Below are positions 35,413-45,583 of a DNA stretch of 64,000 nucleotides, piece after piece (the stretch's first letter is position 1; each line of letters opens with the position of its first letter). Both the position numbers and the translations under genes were made by a program. The DNA comes from Tenacibaculum holothuriorum (GTDB lineage Bacteria; Bacteroidota; Bacteroidia; Flavobacteriales; Flavobacteriaceae). The stretch lies in the NCBI RefSeq assembly GCF_002120225.1, contig NZ_LAPZ01000002.1, positions 186,001 through 250,000 of the forward strand, in the 5' to 3' direction. The notes under the pieces were generated by a model. The model saw only the letters and a program-made list of their open reading frames with translations, made no database searches and was not told where the DNA came from.

Positions 35413-37467
35413 ATGAGTACACCAAAAAGATATACCCTTACTGCTGCTTTACCGTATACCAACGGACCTATTCATATTGGTCATTTAGCAGGAGTATATG
35501 TTCCTGGAGATATTTACGCACGTTATTTAAGAGCTACAGGTAACGACGTTGCCTACATTTGTGGTTCAGACGAACATGGAGTAGCGATACCAATGCGTGC
35601 GAAGAAAGAAGGTGTAACTCCTCAAGAAATTATTGATAAATACCACGGAATTATTAAAAAATCATTCCAAGATTTTGGTATTTCTTTCGATAATTATTCA
35701 CGTACTTCGGCAAAGATCCATCATAAAACTGCTTCTGACTTTTTTAAGAAGTTATATGAAGATGGTGAGTTTATTGAAGAAGTGACTGAACAATTATACG
35801 ATGCTGAAGCTGATCAATATTTAGCGGATCGTTTTGTAATTGGAACATGTCCAAAATGTGGAAATGAAGAAAGTTACGGTGATCAATGTGAAAAATGTGG
35901 AACGAGTCATAATGCTACGGATTTAATCAACCCAAAATCGGCAATTACTGGGAATGTTCCAACTTTAAAAGAAACAAAACACTGGTTTTTACCATTAGAT
36001 AAACACGAAGATTTTTTACGTGAATGGATTATAGAAGGTCATAAAAATGACTGGAAGCCAAATGTATTAGGACAAGTAAAATCTTGGGTAGACGATGGTT
36101 TACGTCCACGTGCCGTTACTCGTGATTTAGATTGGGGAATTCCTGTTCCTGTTGAAGGAGCTGACGGAAAAGTATTATATGTTTGGTTCGATGCTCCTAT
36201 CGGATATATTTCTGCAACCAAAGAATGGGCAGAACGCGAAGGTAAAAACTGGGAAGACTATTGGAAAAATGAAGATACGCAGTTAGTGCACTTTATAGGA
36301 AAAGACAATATAGTATTCCACTGTATCATTTTCCCATCAATGTTAAAAGCTCATGGAGGTTATATTTTACCAGAAAATGTGCCAGCTAATGAGTTCTTAA
36401 ACTTAGAAGGAAACAAACTATCTACTTCTAAAAATTGGGCAGTTTGGTTACACGAATATTTAGAAGATTTTCCAAATCAACAAGATGTATTACGTTATAC
36501 CTTAACTGCAAACGCACCAGAAAATAAAGACAACGACTTTACTTGGAAAGATTTTCAAGCAAAGAATAACAATGAGTTGGTTGCTATCTTCGGAAACTTT
36601 ATTAACCGTGTAGTGGTTTTAACCAATAAATATTATAACGGAGTTGTACCTACTGCAGGTGATTTTTCTGAAGAAGACAAAGATGCATTACATCAATTAC
36701 AACAATTCCCAGAAGTTATTGGTAAATCTATAGAGCGTTATCGCTTTAGAGAAGCATCTCAAGAGCTAATGAATTTAGCTCGCTTAGGAAATAAATATTT
36801 AGCAGATGAAGAGCCTTGGAAAGTAATTAAGCAAGATGAAGAGCGCGTAAAAACAATTATGAATGTAGCCTTACAAATTGCTACAGGATTAGCTGTTTTA
36901 TGTGAACCTTTCTTACCATTTACATCTACTAAATTAAAAGGAATTTTAAATATTGATAATTCACTTACTTGGACAGATATTACTGAAAAAGAGGTATTAT
37001 TAGACGCTGAACATCAAATAGGAAAAGCTGAATTATTATTCGCTAAGATAGAAGACAAAACTATCGAAGCTCAATTAGAAAAATTAGAAGCTACGAAAAA
37101 AGCAAACGAAGCAGCTAACAAAACTGTTGAACCTCAAAAAGAAACTATTGAGTTCGATGATTTTACTAAAATGGACATGCGTGTTGGTACTATTTTAGAA
37201 GCAGAAAAAGTTGCCAAAGCTAAGAAGTTATTAAAATTAAAAGTAGACGTTGGTATAGATGTTCGTACTATAGTTTCTGGAATTGCTGAGCATTACAAGC
37301 CAGAAGATGTAGTTGGAAAACAAGTTACTGTACTTTGTAATTTAGCTCCGAGAAAAATACGTGGAGTAGAAAGTCAAGGAATGATTTTAATGGCAGATAC
37401 ACCAGAAGGTGGATTAGCTTTCGTTGAACCTCAACAAAAAGTAACCAACGGAGAACAGATTTGTTAA
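35413..37467 (+). CDS. metG: Methionyl-tRNA synthetase
   Basis: A protein of 684 residues that charges tRNA-Met. The class I HIGH motif is at 21-24 and the KMSKS equivalent is KLSTSK at 335-340. A four-cysteine zinc knuckle (C146, C149, C159, C162) marks the E. coli-type enzyme. A C-terminal tRNA-binding OB domain (from about 575, [18 protein letters not shown]) is fused, as in many bacteria. It has its own promoter and a strong terminator. Confidence 0.96.
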   Translation: MSTPKRYTLTAALPYTNGPIHIGHLAGVYVPGDIYARYLRATGNDVAYICGSDEHGVAIPMRAKKEGVTPQEIIDKYHGIIKKSFQDFGISFDNYSRTSAKIHHKTASDFFKKLYEDGEFIEEVTEQLYDAEADQYLADRFVIGTCPKCGNEESYGDQCEKCGTSHNATDLINPKSAITGNVPTLKETKHWFLPLDKHEDFLREWIIEGHKNDWKPNVLGQVKSWVDDGLRPRAVTRDLDWGIPVPVEGADGKVLYVWFDAPIGYISATKEWAEREGKNWEDYWKNEDTQLVHFIGKDNIVFHCIIFPSMLKAHGGYILPENVPANEFLNLEGNKLSTSKNWAVWLHEYLEDFPNQQDVLRYTLTANAPENKDNDFTWKDFQAKNNNELVAIFGNFINRVVVLTNKYYNGVVPTAGDFSEEDKDALHQLQQFPEVIGKSIERYRFREASQELMNLARLGNKYLADEEPWKVIKQDEERVKTIMNVALQIATGLAVLCEPFLPFTSTKLKGILNIDNSLTWTDITEKEVLLDAEHQIGKAELLFAKIEDKTIEAQLEKLEATKKANEAANKTVEPQKETIEFDDFTKMDMRVGTILEAEKVAKAKKLLKLKVDVGIDVRTIVSGIAEHYKPEDVVGKQVTVLCNLAPRKIRGVESQGMILMADTPEGGLAFVEPQQKVTNGEQIC

Positions 37468-37492
37468 ATCGATATAACATTTTATTATATTT

Positions 37493-37525
37493 GAAGCCTC
37501 ACTTTTAGTGAGGCTTCAGTTTTTT
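37493..37525 (+). terminator. Rho-independent terminator after metG
   Basis: GAAGCCTCACT (37493-37503) pairs perfectly over 11 bp with AGTGAGGCTTC (37507-37517), with a 3-base loop and a T6 run at 37520-37525. Almost the same stem follows the first tRNA-Leu gene at 60.96 kb. Confidence 0.9.
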
Positions 37526-37532
37526 ATTGCTT

Positions 37533-39089
37533 ATGAAAAAAATTCTTCTAGTACTAATACTATTCAATTTCGCACAAGCTAATTCTCAAGAAAAAATAGG
37601 AGAATTTAATCATAAAAGTAAAACTTCTAATAATGATATTATTCGATCAACTTCAATCTTCAATTATAAGAATAATAATATTGCTACATTCATTCTAAAA
37701 GGGGAAAATATATATGGGTATTTACTCAATAGTAACTTCCAATTTATTAAAAAAATAAATATTAAAAATATTAACCCAAAGTATAACATTTTAATTGGTA
37801 GTTTTTATGATAAAAATGACAGCTACAACTTAATCCTATCAAATAAAATCAAAAATAAATTTATATTTATTACATTTTCTTTCAATTCAAATAACACAGT
37901 TACTAGGTTTCATAACCTTAAGAACAATAATTTAGTTTTTCTTCAAAGTGTTAGTAAAAGTAATATTTGTTATCTCCTGTTTTTAAACAAAAAAAACTCT
38001 AATATTATCTCTAAAAGTTATAATAGTAGCGGAGAAAAATCAACTAGAGTTTTCGACTTTCATAAAACTAATTTCTTAATTAATGAAACAAAAAGAGTTT
38101 CTTTAAAAAAGCTTATAACAGATTTCACCAAACCTAACAATAATAAAATCAAAAACCTAGAATATGAATTAACTAAGATTAATGAGACTACTCAAAAAAA
38201 CAGTGTAGACGAAAAACCTTTCTTCAATAATTCTATTCAAAAGAGCTATACACCTCCACACTCTATAGAAATTACTTCGCGTTTCAGTAAATTGTATGTT
38301 AGAGATAATACTACTATTATAACTTTAGATAAAAATAGATTTTATACTCAAATTCTAAAATTGAATTTAGATAAAGGTGATTATACTTTTGAAAAAATTA
38401 AAAAGCCTTTGTTTAAAGAAAAAAGTATACGAAAAAGATCTAATTCTTTTATTCATGAAGATAAAATTTTTCTTATTACTGCAACAAAAAAGAAGCTTAA
38501 CTGTTCTATTCATAATTTACATACTTTAAAAAAAATAAAGGAAATTAAAGCTAATTATAATAGTCCTATAAGTTTTAAAAATTCACTTATAACTCAAGAA
38601 GGTGGTGCTTTTAAAAAGCATAGAGAATTTGATAATACAAGTAAATTCTTACGTAAAGTATCAGAAAGTAATATAGGTATAGGTGTTATAAAAAACAACA
38701 CAGAATATGAGATGATAATTGGGAGTGAAAAATTAGCTGAAGATGGATATAATATGGTTTTTGACGCTATAAGTTTAGGATTAGGTATTTATACTAATTC
38801 TTTAAGTTATGGTTCTTTTTCATCTTATTTAACAACGAAATCTGTAAAATTTCATTCTTTATTTGATGAAAATCTTAATCACAAAAAAGGAAAAATTAAA
38901 AAAAACATTTACGATAATATAATCGTGTTTATTAAGCTAGATAAACAACAAAACATCGATGATGTTTATTACTCACAAATAGAAGATTTAAATCAACCTA
39001 AAGGGATAAATATATTTAAATTGAATAATAATATTGTTCTAGGTTATTATCATCCAAAAACTCAAAAATATCTTTTTCATAAATTTTAA
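37533..39089 (+). CDS. Secreted hypothetical protein, Asn/Lys/Ile-rich
   Basis: A protein of 518 residues with a signal peptide (MKKILLVLILFNFAQANSQ). I do not recognise a family. The mature part is a series of short beta-like segments with very high Asn, Lys, Ile and Ser content, compatible with a beta-propeller or similar repeat fold, but no clear repeat unit can be aligned by eye. Codon and amino acid use are more AT-driven than in the flanking metG and tex genes, which suggests an accessory insertion. It starts seven bases after the T run of the metG terminator and ends eight bases before tex. Confidence 0.65.
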   Translation: MKKILLVLILFNFAQANSQEKIGEFNHKSKTSNNDIIRSTSIFNYKNNNIATFILKGENIYGYLLNSNFQFIKKINIKNINPKYNILIGSFYDKNDSYNLILSNKIKNKFIFITFSFNSNNTVTRFHNLKNNNLVFLQSVSKSNICYLLFLNKKNSNIISKSYNSSGEKSTRVFDFHKTNFLINETKRVSLKKLITDFTKPNNNKIKNLEYELTKINETTQKNSVDEKPFFNNSIQKSYTPPHSIEITSRFSKLYVRDNTTIITLDKNRFYTQILKLNLDKGDYTFEKIKKPLFKEKSIRKRSNSFIHEDKIFLITATKKKLNCSIHNLHTLKKIKEIKANYNSPISFKNSLITQEGGAFKKHREFDNTSKFLRKVSESNIGIGVIKNNTEYEMIIGSEKLAEDGYNMVFDAISLGLGIYTNSLSYGSFSSYLTTKSVKFHSLFDENLNHKKGKIKKNIYDNIIVFIKLDKQQNIDDVYYSQIEDLNQPKGINIFKLNNNIVLGYYHPKTQKYLFHKF

Positions 39090-39097
39090 TTATCAAT

Positions 39098-41221
39098 ATG
39101 CTGCTTACTAATTATATAGCTTCTCATCTACAACTTCCAGTAAAATCAATTGAAAACACCATTGAATTACTAAACGAGGATTGTACCATACCTTTTATTG
39201 CTCGTTATCGAAAAGAAAAAACAGGAAATTTAGACGAGGTTCAAATTGGTGAAATCGTTCAATTAAAAGAACAATTCGAAGCTTTAGAAAAAAGAAAAAA
39301 AGCAATTCTTAAAGCTATTGAAGAACAAGGTTTGTTGACTGAAGAATTAAAAAATAAAATTGACAACACTGATAATTTAACTGCTTTAGAAGATTTGTAT
39401 TTACCATTTAAAAAGAAGCGTAAAACCAAAGCAGAAACAGCTCGTAAAAACGGATTGGAACCGTTGGCTAAAATCATCATGAGTCAACGAAATGATGATG
39501 TAGAATCTGTTGCTTCAAGATATATAAATAATGAAGTAACTAATGTTGATAAAGCCTTAGAAGGCGCACGCCATATTATCGCAGAATGGATTAACGAACG
39601 CACCGATATTCGTAATTTAATACGTAGAGAGTTAGAGCGATTTTCTACCATAAACACAAAAGTTGTTAAAACTAAAAAAGACGAACCAGAAGCTCAGAAA
39701 TACAAAGATTATTTCGATTGGTCTGAAAACTTAAAGAGAATTCCTTCTCATAGAATGCTAGCTATTTTACGTGCAGAAAAAGAAGGTTTTATTCGTGTAA
39801 AAATTGAAATTGACAACGAACATGTTCTTCAAAAAATAGACAACAAAATTATCAAAGCGAATAACGAATCTGGTGCAGAAATTCAGTTAGCAATCGACGA
39901 TTCGTATAAACGACTGTTATTCCCTTCTCTAACAACCGAAGCAATGAATATTGCTAAAGAAATTGCAGATGAAGCAGCGATTAAAGTATTTGCTAAAAAC
40001 TTACAGCAATTATTGCTTGGATCTCCATTAGGTGAAAAAAGAATTTTAGCAATTGACCCTGGGTTTAGAACAGGTTGTAAAGTTGTTTGTTTAAATGCTC
40101 AAGGAGATTTATTACACAACGAAACTATTTTCCCACATCCACCGCAGAATAAAAGTACCGAAGCAAAATACACCATTGAACATTTGGTAAAGAGATATCA
40201 AATTGAAGCAATTTCTATTGGTAATGGAACCGCTTCGAGAGAAACAGAACGATTGGTAAAAAGTATTTCGTTTAAAAATTCTGTTGAGATTTTTGTGGTA
40301 AGTGAAGCTGGAGCATCAATTTATTCGGCTTCAAAAATTGCTCGTGATGAATTTCCGAATCAAGATGTTACTGTAAGAGGAGCAATTTCTATCGGAAGAA
40401 GATTGGCTGATCCTTTAGCGGAATTGGTTAAAATAGATGCAAAATCAATAGGAATTGGGCAATATCAGCATGATGTAGATCAATCGAAATTAAAGAACTC
40501 TTTAGATACTGTTGTTTCACATTGTGTAAATAAAGTGGGCGTAAATATTAATACTGCAAGTGCTTCTTTACTAAGTTATGTTTCTGGAATTGGCCCTAAA
40601 CTTGCTGAAAATATTGTAAACTACAGAAACGAAAATGGCGCTTTTCAAAACAGATTAGCTATAAAGAAAGTTCCTCGTTTAGGTGGAAAAGCTTTTGAAC
40701 AATCGGGTGGTTTTTTAAGAATTAAAAACGGGACTAATCCGTTAGATGATTCAGCTGTACATCCAGAACGATATAGTTTGGTAAAACAAATTTCGAAAGA
40801 CACTGGTGTTAATATTGATGATTTAATTGGAAACACATCTGTTTTAAAGCAGATAAAACTTCAAAAGTATGTAACCGATTCTTACGGGCTTCCTACTTTA
40901 CAAGACATTATAAAAGAATTAGAAAAACCTGGGTTAGATCCTCGTGAAAAAGCCAAAGCTTTTAGCTTTAATGAACATATTAAAACTATTGACGATGTTA
41001 AAACAGGAATGGTTTTACCTGGAATTGTAAACAACATTACCAACTTTGGTTGCTTTGTAGATATTGGTATTAAAGAAAGCGGATTGGTACATGTTTCTAA
41101 TCTTGCAAATACTTTTGTAAAAGATGTTAATGAGCATGTTAGTCTACATCAACACGTACAAGTAAAAGTTTTAGAAGTAGACCTGCAAAGGAAAAGAATT
41201 CAATTAAGCATGAATTTTTAA
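39098..41221 (+). CDS. tex: Tex family RNA-binding transcription accessory protein
   Basis: A protein of 707 residues, near full family length. The N-terminal helical part starts with an HTH-like region (IPFIARYRKEKTGNLDEVQI at 31-50). A YqgF/RNase H-like domain follows from about 316 (ILAIDPGFRTGCK, D320), then helix-hairpin-helix repeats (VSGIGPKLAENIVNYR near 500) and a C-terminal S1 domain (from about 635, GIVNNITNFGCFVDIG). Tex binds nucleic acid and is linked to transcription and toxin expression in other bacteria. A strong terminator follows. Confidence 0.95.
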   Translation: MLLTNYIASHLQLPVKSIENTIELLNEDCTIPFIARYRKEKTGNLDEVQIGEIVQLKEQFEALEKRKKAILKAIEEQGLLTEELKNKIDNTDNLTALEDLYLPFKKKRKTKAETARKNGLEPLAKIIMSQRNDDVESVASRYINNEVTNVDKALEGARHIIAEWINERTDIRNLIRRELERFSTINTKVVKTKKDEPEAQKYKDYFDWSENLKRIPSHRMLAILRAEKEGFIRVKIEIDNEHVLQKIDNKIIKANNESGAEIQLAIDDSYKRLLFPSLTTEAMNIAKEIADEAAIKVFAKNLQQLLLGSPLGEKRILAIDPGFRTGCKVVCLNAQGDLLHNETIFPHPPQNKSTEAKYTIEHLVKRYQIEAISIGNGTASRETERLVKSISFKNSVEIFVVSEAGASIYSASKIARDEFPNQDVTVRGAISIGRRLADPLAELVKIDAKSIGIGQYQHDVDQSKLKNSLDTVVSHCVNKVGVNINTASASLLSYVSGIGPKLAENIVNYRNENGAFQNRLAIKKVPRLGGKAFEQSGGFLRIKNGTNPLDDSAVHPERYSLVKQISKDTGVNIDDLIGNTSVLKQIKLQKYVTDSYGLPTLQDIIKELEKPGLDPREKAKAFSFNEHIKTIDDVKTGMVLPGIVNNITNFGCFVDIGIKESGLVHVSNLANTFVKDVNEHVSLHQHVQVKVLEVDLQRKRIQLSMNF

Positions 41222-41225
41222 ACAT

Positions 41226-41259
41226 AAAAAACGAGCTAAAATTATTTAGCTCGTTTTTT
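41226..41259. terminator. Bidirectional terminator between tex and ssb
   Basis: AAAAAACGAGCTAAA (41226-41240) and TTTAGCTCGTTTTTT (41245-41259) form a perfect 15-bp stem with an ATTA loop between two convergent genes. Confidence 0.93.
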
Positions 41260-41283
41260 CTTTTTCTTAGCAAACTTTCCCAC

Positions 41284-41619
41284 TTATTTAGTACCTAACA
41301 TTAGTAATTCATTACAAACCACCTCAGTTACATACCGCTTATTCCCTTCTTTATCTTCAAAAGATCTTGAGGTTAATTTTCCTTCAACAATCACTTCACT
41401 TCCTTTTTGTAAATATTGTTCAATAATTTCTGCTGTTTTGTTCCAAGCAACAATATAATGCCATTGTGTATCTGTTACTTTTTGTCCTTGACTATTCTTA
41501 TAAGTCTCGTTTGTTGCTAATGAAAATTTAGCCAATTTTTTTCCACTATCTAAAGTGATAATTTCTGGATTATTACCTAAGTTTCCAATTAACTGTACTT
41601 TGTTTTTTAATGCGTTCAT
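41284..41619 (-). CDS. ssb: Single-stranded DNA-binding protein (short form)
   Basis: A protein of 111 residues that consists of the SSB OB-fold alone. The N-terminal KNKVQLIGNLGNNPEI, the WHYIVAWNKTAEIIEQYL core and GSEVIVEGKLTSRSFEDK strands are typical. The long acidic C-terminal tip that recruits replication proteins in canonical SSB is absent, so this is probably an accessory paralogue and not the main replication SSB. It is a single-gene unit with its own upstream region. Confidence 0.88.
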   Translation of the reverse strand: MNALKNKVQLIGNLGNNPEIITLDSGKKLAKFSLATNETYKNSQGQKVTDTQWHYIVAWNKTAEIIEQYLQKGSEVIVEGKLTSRSFEDKEGNKRYVTEVVCNELLMLGTK

Positions 41620-41734
41620 AATATTTGTTTTTCGTTAAACAGTTAAGACATTGCCGTTTAAATAAATCGACACTGCAAATATCTAACACTATAGAAGCTA
41701 TAACTGGTTAGTAATCGTTTGTTTTCGATTGTAA

Positions 41735-41765
41735 TTGAATGTTATCGGATAATTATTTATATTTG
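41735..41765 (+). promoter_or_regulatory. Promoter of the GNAT gene (-33 and -7)
   Basis: TTG (41735-41737), a 20-base spacer and TATATTTG (41758-41765) give a full Bacteroidota promoter, with the ATG 13 bases after the -7 box. Confidence 0.7.
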
Positions 41766-41778
41766 AGACAAAAACAAC

Positions 41779-42321
41779 ATGAAATTTTATTTAGAAACCG
41801 AACGATTAATTTTAAGAGAATTCCAAGATAAAGACACTGATGGTATTTTTGAATTAGACTCAAATCCTGAAGTGCATAAATACTTAGGAAACAACCCTAT
41901 TACCAACCATAAACAAGCGGAAGACATTATTGCTTTCTTTCATAAACAATATAAAGAAAATGGTATTGGCCGTTTTGCTGCTTTTGAAAAAGAATCGGGT
42001 AATTTTATTGGTTGGTCTGGTTTAAAATTAAACAAAGGAGAAAAAGAAGAACTTAATGGGTTTACCAACTTTATTGATATTGGTTATCGTTTAATTCCAA
42101 AGTATTGGGGAAAAGGATATGCTTCAGAATCTGCTATTGCTTGTTTAGATTTTGGCTTTAAGCAAATGAATTATGATATTATTTACGGTGCTGCTGAAAC
42201 CGATAATATTGGTTCCAACAAAATCTTACAAAAAATTGGACTTCAATATGTAAACAACTTCCTTTTTGAAGGAACAGATGCTAAATGGTACGAACTTAAA
42301 AAAACCGATTATGAGCGTTAA
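41779..42321 (+). CDS. GNAT family N-acetyltransferase (RimJ/RimL-like)
   Basis: A protein of 180 residues. The opening LETERLILREFQDKD and the IGYRLIPKYWGKGYASESA acetyl-CoA pyrophosphate loop are standard for the RimJ/RimL branch, whose members acetylate protein N-termini or small molecules. The true substrate is unknown. The downstream zinc-ribbon gene starts inside this one (11-base overlap), so the two are coupled. Confidence 0.88.
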   Translation: MKFYLETERLILREFQDKDTDGIFELDSNPEVHKYLGNNPITNHKQAEDIIAFFHKQYKENGIGRFAAFEKESGNFIGWSGLKLNKGEKEELNGFTNFIDIGYRLIPKYWGKGYASESAIACLDFGFKQMNYDIIYGAAETDNIGSNKILQKIGLQYVNNFLFEGTDAKWYELKKTDYER

Positions 42322-42661
42322 AAAATGTTTAGAATGTGGTGAAAAAGTTATTGGAAGAATAGACAAGAAGTTTTGTTCTGATTATTGCAGAAATTCCTTC
42401 AACAACAAAGTAAATAAGGAAAGTAAAAATTTAATTAGAAATACCAATAATCGTTTACGTAAAAACTATAAAATCCTTTCAGAATTAAACACTTTAGGTA
42501 AAACTAAAGTTAGCAGACGTAAGTTATTTGACAGAGGTTTCGATTTTAAATTTATCACCTCAACATACACCACAAAAACAGGCAACACCTATTTTTACGT
42601 GTACGATCAAGGGTATTTAGAATTAGAGAATGAATTGTACTTATTGGTAAAGCAAGATTAA
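42311..42661 (+). CDS. Zinc-ribbon protein (DUF2116-like)
   Basis: A protein of 116 residues. The N-terminal zinc ribbon has four cysteines, CLECG then CSDYC (residues 5-27), as in DUF2116 proteins. A basic Lys/Arg/Asn-rich linker follows (about 30-60), which suggests nucleic-acid binding, and then a C-terminal part of unknown fold. The ATG at 42311 overlaps the acetyltransferase gene by 11 bases. The stop is almost adjacent to the convergent CBS gene. Confidence 0.75.
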   Translation: MSVKKCLECGEKVIGRIDKKFCSDYCRNSFNNKVNKESKNLIRNTNNRLRKNYKILSELNTLGKTKVSRRKLFDRGFDFKFITSTYTTKTGNTYFYVYDQGYLELENELYLLVKQD

Positions 42662-42662
42662 T

Positions 42663-43130
42663 TTATTTCCAAGTATTTCCTTTTAATTGCATTGCTGCTT
42701 TTAAAACATCTTTTTGACTAATTAAACCTACTAATTTTCCGTTTTCAACAATAGGAAAACGACGTCTTTTAGAATTTAAAAATTTATTCGCAGCATCAAA
42801 AATATTCATATTACCATCTATGGTTTCAACTTGTTTAATCATGGCTTTTCCTACAGTATTGTTTTTATCAATTGGTAAATTATAATACCTGCTTTCAGAA
42901 ATTTGTTTCATACAATCTCCTTCAGAAATTATTCCAATTAATTCATTTTTTTCGTTCACTACTGGTCCGCCAGAAATTTTATTCTTTATTAAAGTATCAA
43001 TCACATCTTCAATAGATTGATCTTCTTTAAACGTAATAAGATTTTTACTCATATGATCTGAAACCAAAATTGGCTCGTGTTTCTTTTCTGGTTGATTAGT
43101 TCGCTTACCTTGAAAGTTTATAATTCCCAT
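42663..43130 (-). CDS. CBS domain protein
   Basis: A protein of 155 residues with two CBS domains forming one Bateman module: about 24-78 (VSDHMSKNLITFKEDQSIED) and about 90-150 (AMIKQVETIDGNMNIFDAAN, then LVGLISQKDVLKAAM). Such modules bind adenine nucleotides as energy sensors. No catalytic domain is attached, so the partner is unknown. The first 20 residues are polar. The start is preceded by an AT-rich gap shared with the divergent M28 peptidase. Confidence 0.88.
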   Translation of the reverse strand: MGIINFQGKRTNQPEKKHEPILVSDHMSKNLITFKEDQSIEDVIDTLIKNKISGGPVVNEKNELIGIISEGDCMKQISESRYYNLPIDKNNTVGKAMIKQVETIDGNMNIFDAANKFLNSKRRRFPIVENGKLVGLISQKDVLKAAMQLKGNTWK

Positions 43131-43235
43131 AATAGTTTAGTTTTTAGGTTATTAAATATACTGATTTTTAGCTCTTTATAAAATTTTAGTCTTAACGAAT
43201 TAAATTTTATTACATTTAAGCAAATAAATTCTTCT

Positions 43236-45533
43236 ATGAAATCACTCTCAAAACTAGCTGCTCTTTTAATTGTTGTTACAACTATTTATTGGAGTTTTAG
43301 TGATATTATTCCTTCAAAAAACTATTCTGAAAAAACTGAAAAACCTACCGATTTTTCAATCAACAATGCGTTGTACCATTTAAAAAATATATCTAAAAAA
43401 TCGCATCATGTTGGTACAGATGAACACAAAGTAGTTCAAGATTATTTAGTAAATGAATTGAAAAAATTAGGATTAAAACCCGAAGTTCAATATCAAACAG
43501 CTATTAATACAAAATGGAGAGCTGGTACCACTGCCGAAAATATTTTAGCAAGAATTAAAGGTAGTGGAAACGGAAAAGCTTTAATGTTATTGAGTCATTA
43601 CGATTCTAATCCACATTCATCTCTTGGAGCTAGTGATGCTGGTTCTGGAATCGTTACAATTTTAGAAGGAGTTAGAGCTTTTTTAGCGCAAAATAAAACA
43701 CCTAAAAACGATATTATCATTTTATTTTCAGATGCCGAAGAATTAGGTTTATTAGGTGCACAAGCTTTTGTAGAAAAGCATCCTTGGGCAAAAGATGTTG
43801 GATTAGTTTTAAATTTCGAAGCCAGAGGAAGTGGCGGCTCTAGTTTTATGTTGATGGAAACCAACGGAAAAAACAAAACGCTTTTACATGAGTTTATGAA
43901 GGCGAATCCGAATTATCCTGCTGCAAATTCATTAATGTACGATGTCTATAAAAAATTACCCAACGACACCGATTTAACTGTATTTAGAGAAATTGGAGAT
44001 ATTAACGGATTTAATTTTGCTTTTATTGATGATCATTTCGATTATCACACAGCTCAAGATTCTTACGAGCGATTAAATAGAGAAACTTTATTACATCAAG
44101 CAGATTATTTAACGACTACTTTAAGTTACTTTGCTAATTCAAATCTGACTAATTTAAAAAGCGACGAAGATTATATTTATACAAACTTCCCTATTAGTAA
44201 ACTTATTAGTTATCCATTTTCTTGGGTACTACCAATGTTAATAATTGCTTGTATTCTTTTTGTCTTATTATTCATTATTGGACTTAAAAAAAGAAAATTT
44301 ACTATTGAAGGTACAGTAAAAGGTTTTATTCCTTTTTTAATTTCTTTAGTTATTGCAAGTGCAGTTTCTTTTGGTTTGTGGAAATTACTCGTATTAATTC
44401 ATCCGCAATACAAAGATATTTTACATGGATTTACCTATAATGGACATCAATACATAGCTACTTTTGTGTTCTTAACTTTATGGATTCTTTTCAAAATTTA
44501 CAACTATTTTAAAGATCAAAACATCGAAGATTTATTAGTAGCTCCAATAGTTTTTGGATTACTTATAAATTTTGTTGTTTTTAAATACTTACAAGGTGCT
44601 GGGTTTTTAATTATTCCTGTTTTTATTTCACTTTTAGTATTGGCAATTTTAGTGTTTAAGAACCTTAAACAAAATTCAAAGCCTATATTATTTGCTTTAA
44701 TAAGTATTCCAAGTATTTACATCATTTCTCCAATGATTCAGCTTTTCCCTGTTGCTTTAGGATTAAAAGTGTTATTCATTTCAGCAATTTTTACAGTAAT
44801 ATTATTCGGATTTATTTTACCTATTTTCTATTCTGAAAAGAAGAAAAGTAAACTTCAATTTTTAATGCTATTTTTCGCTATTTATTACTTTATTTCAGCA
44901 AGTATGAATAGTGGATACTCTGTAGATAAAAAACTACCAAATAGTTTAGTCTACATTCAGAATGCTGATACAAACGAATCTTATTGGGGAACTTATAATA
45001 ACAATTTAGATGCTTTTACTCAACAAGTTTTTGATGATAATTATAGTTCAGGAAGCGTTTCTTTTGCTGAAGGAAAAAGTAAGTATAATACACGTTTTAC
45101 ATTCCATAAAAAAGCCAAAAACATTAAGCTAAAAAACTCATTAATTCCTATTGAAAAAGATACAATTTATAATAACCAAAGACACATTGATTTTAAAATT
45201 GAACCACAGAGAAGAATCAACAAATATGAATTTATAACCAACTCCCCTTTAAATATTGAGAAATTTACCGTAAACGGAATTCTTGTAAATAACGGAAAAC
45301 CATTTACCAATGAAGGAACGCTGTTAATCTATCAAATGGGAAATACCGATAAGGATTTGAATATTTCATTAACCATCGATGAGAATGAAAAACCTAACAT
45401 AACACTTAATGAAATTTCTTACGATTTACTGAATAATACTGAGCTCAACATAAAGCCTCGTAGTGAAAACATGATGCCAATGCCTTTTGTTACAAACGAT
45501 GCTATAATTAGTTCAAGAAAATTAAAACTCTAA
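43236..45533 (+). CDS. M28 family zinc aminopeptidase with C-terminal membrane domain
   Basis: A protein of 765 residues. An N-terminal membrane segment (about 5-22) is followed by an M28 peptidase domain whose zinc ligands and base are visible: H121 in LLSHYDSNPH, D134 in GASDAGSG, E168/E169 in FSDAEELG, and a bridging E195 in NFEARG. A second half with about eight predicted helices (from residue 325) and a beta-rich end near 590-765 follow. This layout resembles the vacuolar PFF1 family of eukaryotes and its bacterial relatives. The peptidase domain probably faces the periplasm. Confidence 0.87.
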   Translation: MKSLSKLAALLIVVTTIYWSFSDIIPSKNYSEKTEKPTDFSINNALYHLKNISKKSHHVGTDEHKVVQDYLVNELKKLGLKPEVQYQTAINTKWRAGTTAENILARIKGSGNGKALMLLSHYDSNPHSSLGASDAGSGIVTILEGVRAFLAQNKTPKNDIIILFSDAEELGLLGAQAFVEKHPWAKDVGLVLNFEARGSGGSSFMLMETNGKNKTLLHEFMKANPNYPAANSLMYDVYKKLPNDTDLTVFREIGDINGFNFAFIDDHFDYHTAQDSYERLNRETLLHQADYLTTTLSYFANSNLTNLKSDEDYIYTNFPISKLISYPFSWVLPMLIIACILFVLLFIIGLKKRKFTIEGTVKGFIPFLISLVIASAVSFGLWKLLVLIHPQYKDILHGFTYNGHQYIATFVFLTLWILFKIYNYFKDQNIEDLLVAPIVFGLLINFVVFKYLQGAGFLIIPVFISLLVLAILVFKNLKQNSKPILFALISIPSIYIISPMIQLFPVALGLKVLFISAIFTVILFGFILPIFYSEKKKSKLQFLMLFFAIYYFISASMNSGYSVDKKLPNSLVYIQNADTNESYWGTYNNNLDAFTQQVFDDNYSSGSVSFAEGKSKYNTRFTFHKKAKNIKLKNSLIPIEKDTIYNNQRHIDFKIEPQRRINKYEFITNSPLNIEKFTVNGILVNNGKPFTNEGTLLIYQMGNTDKDLNISLTIDENEKPNITLNEISYDLLNNTELNIKPRSENMMPMPFVTNDAIISSRKLKL

Positions 45534-45534
45534 T

Positions 45535-45565
45535 AAAAAGCCTCAACAAAATGTTGAGGCTTTTT
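45535..45565. terminator. Bidirectional terminator between the M28 gene and pyk
   Basis: AAAAAGCCTCAACA (45535-45548) pairs with TGTTGAGGCTTTTT (45552-45565) over 14 bp with an AAA loop. Confidence 0.92.
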
Positions 45566-45583
45566 ATTCTATTTAAGTTTATT

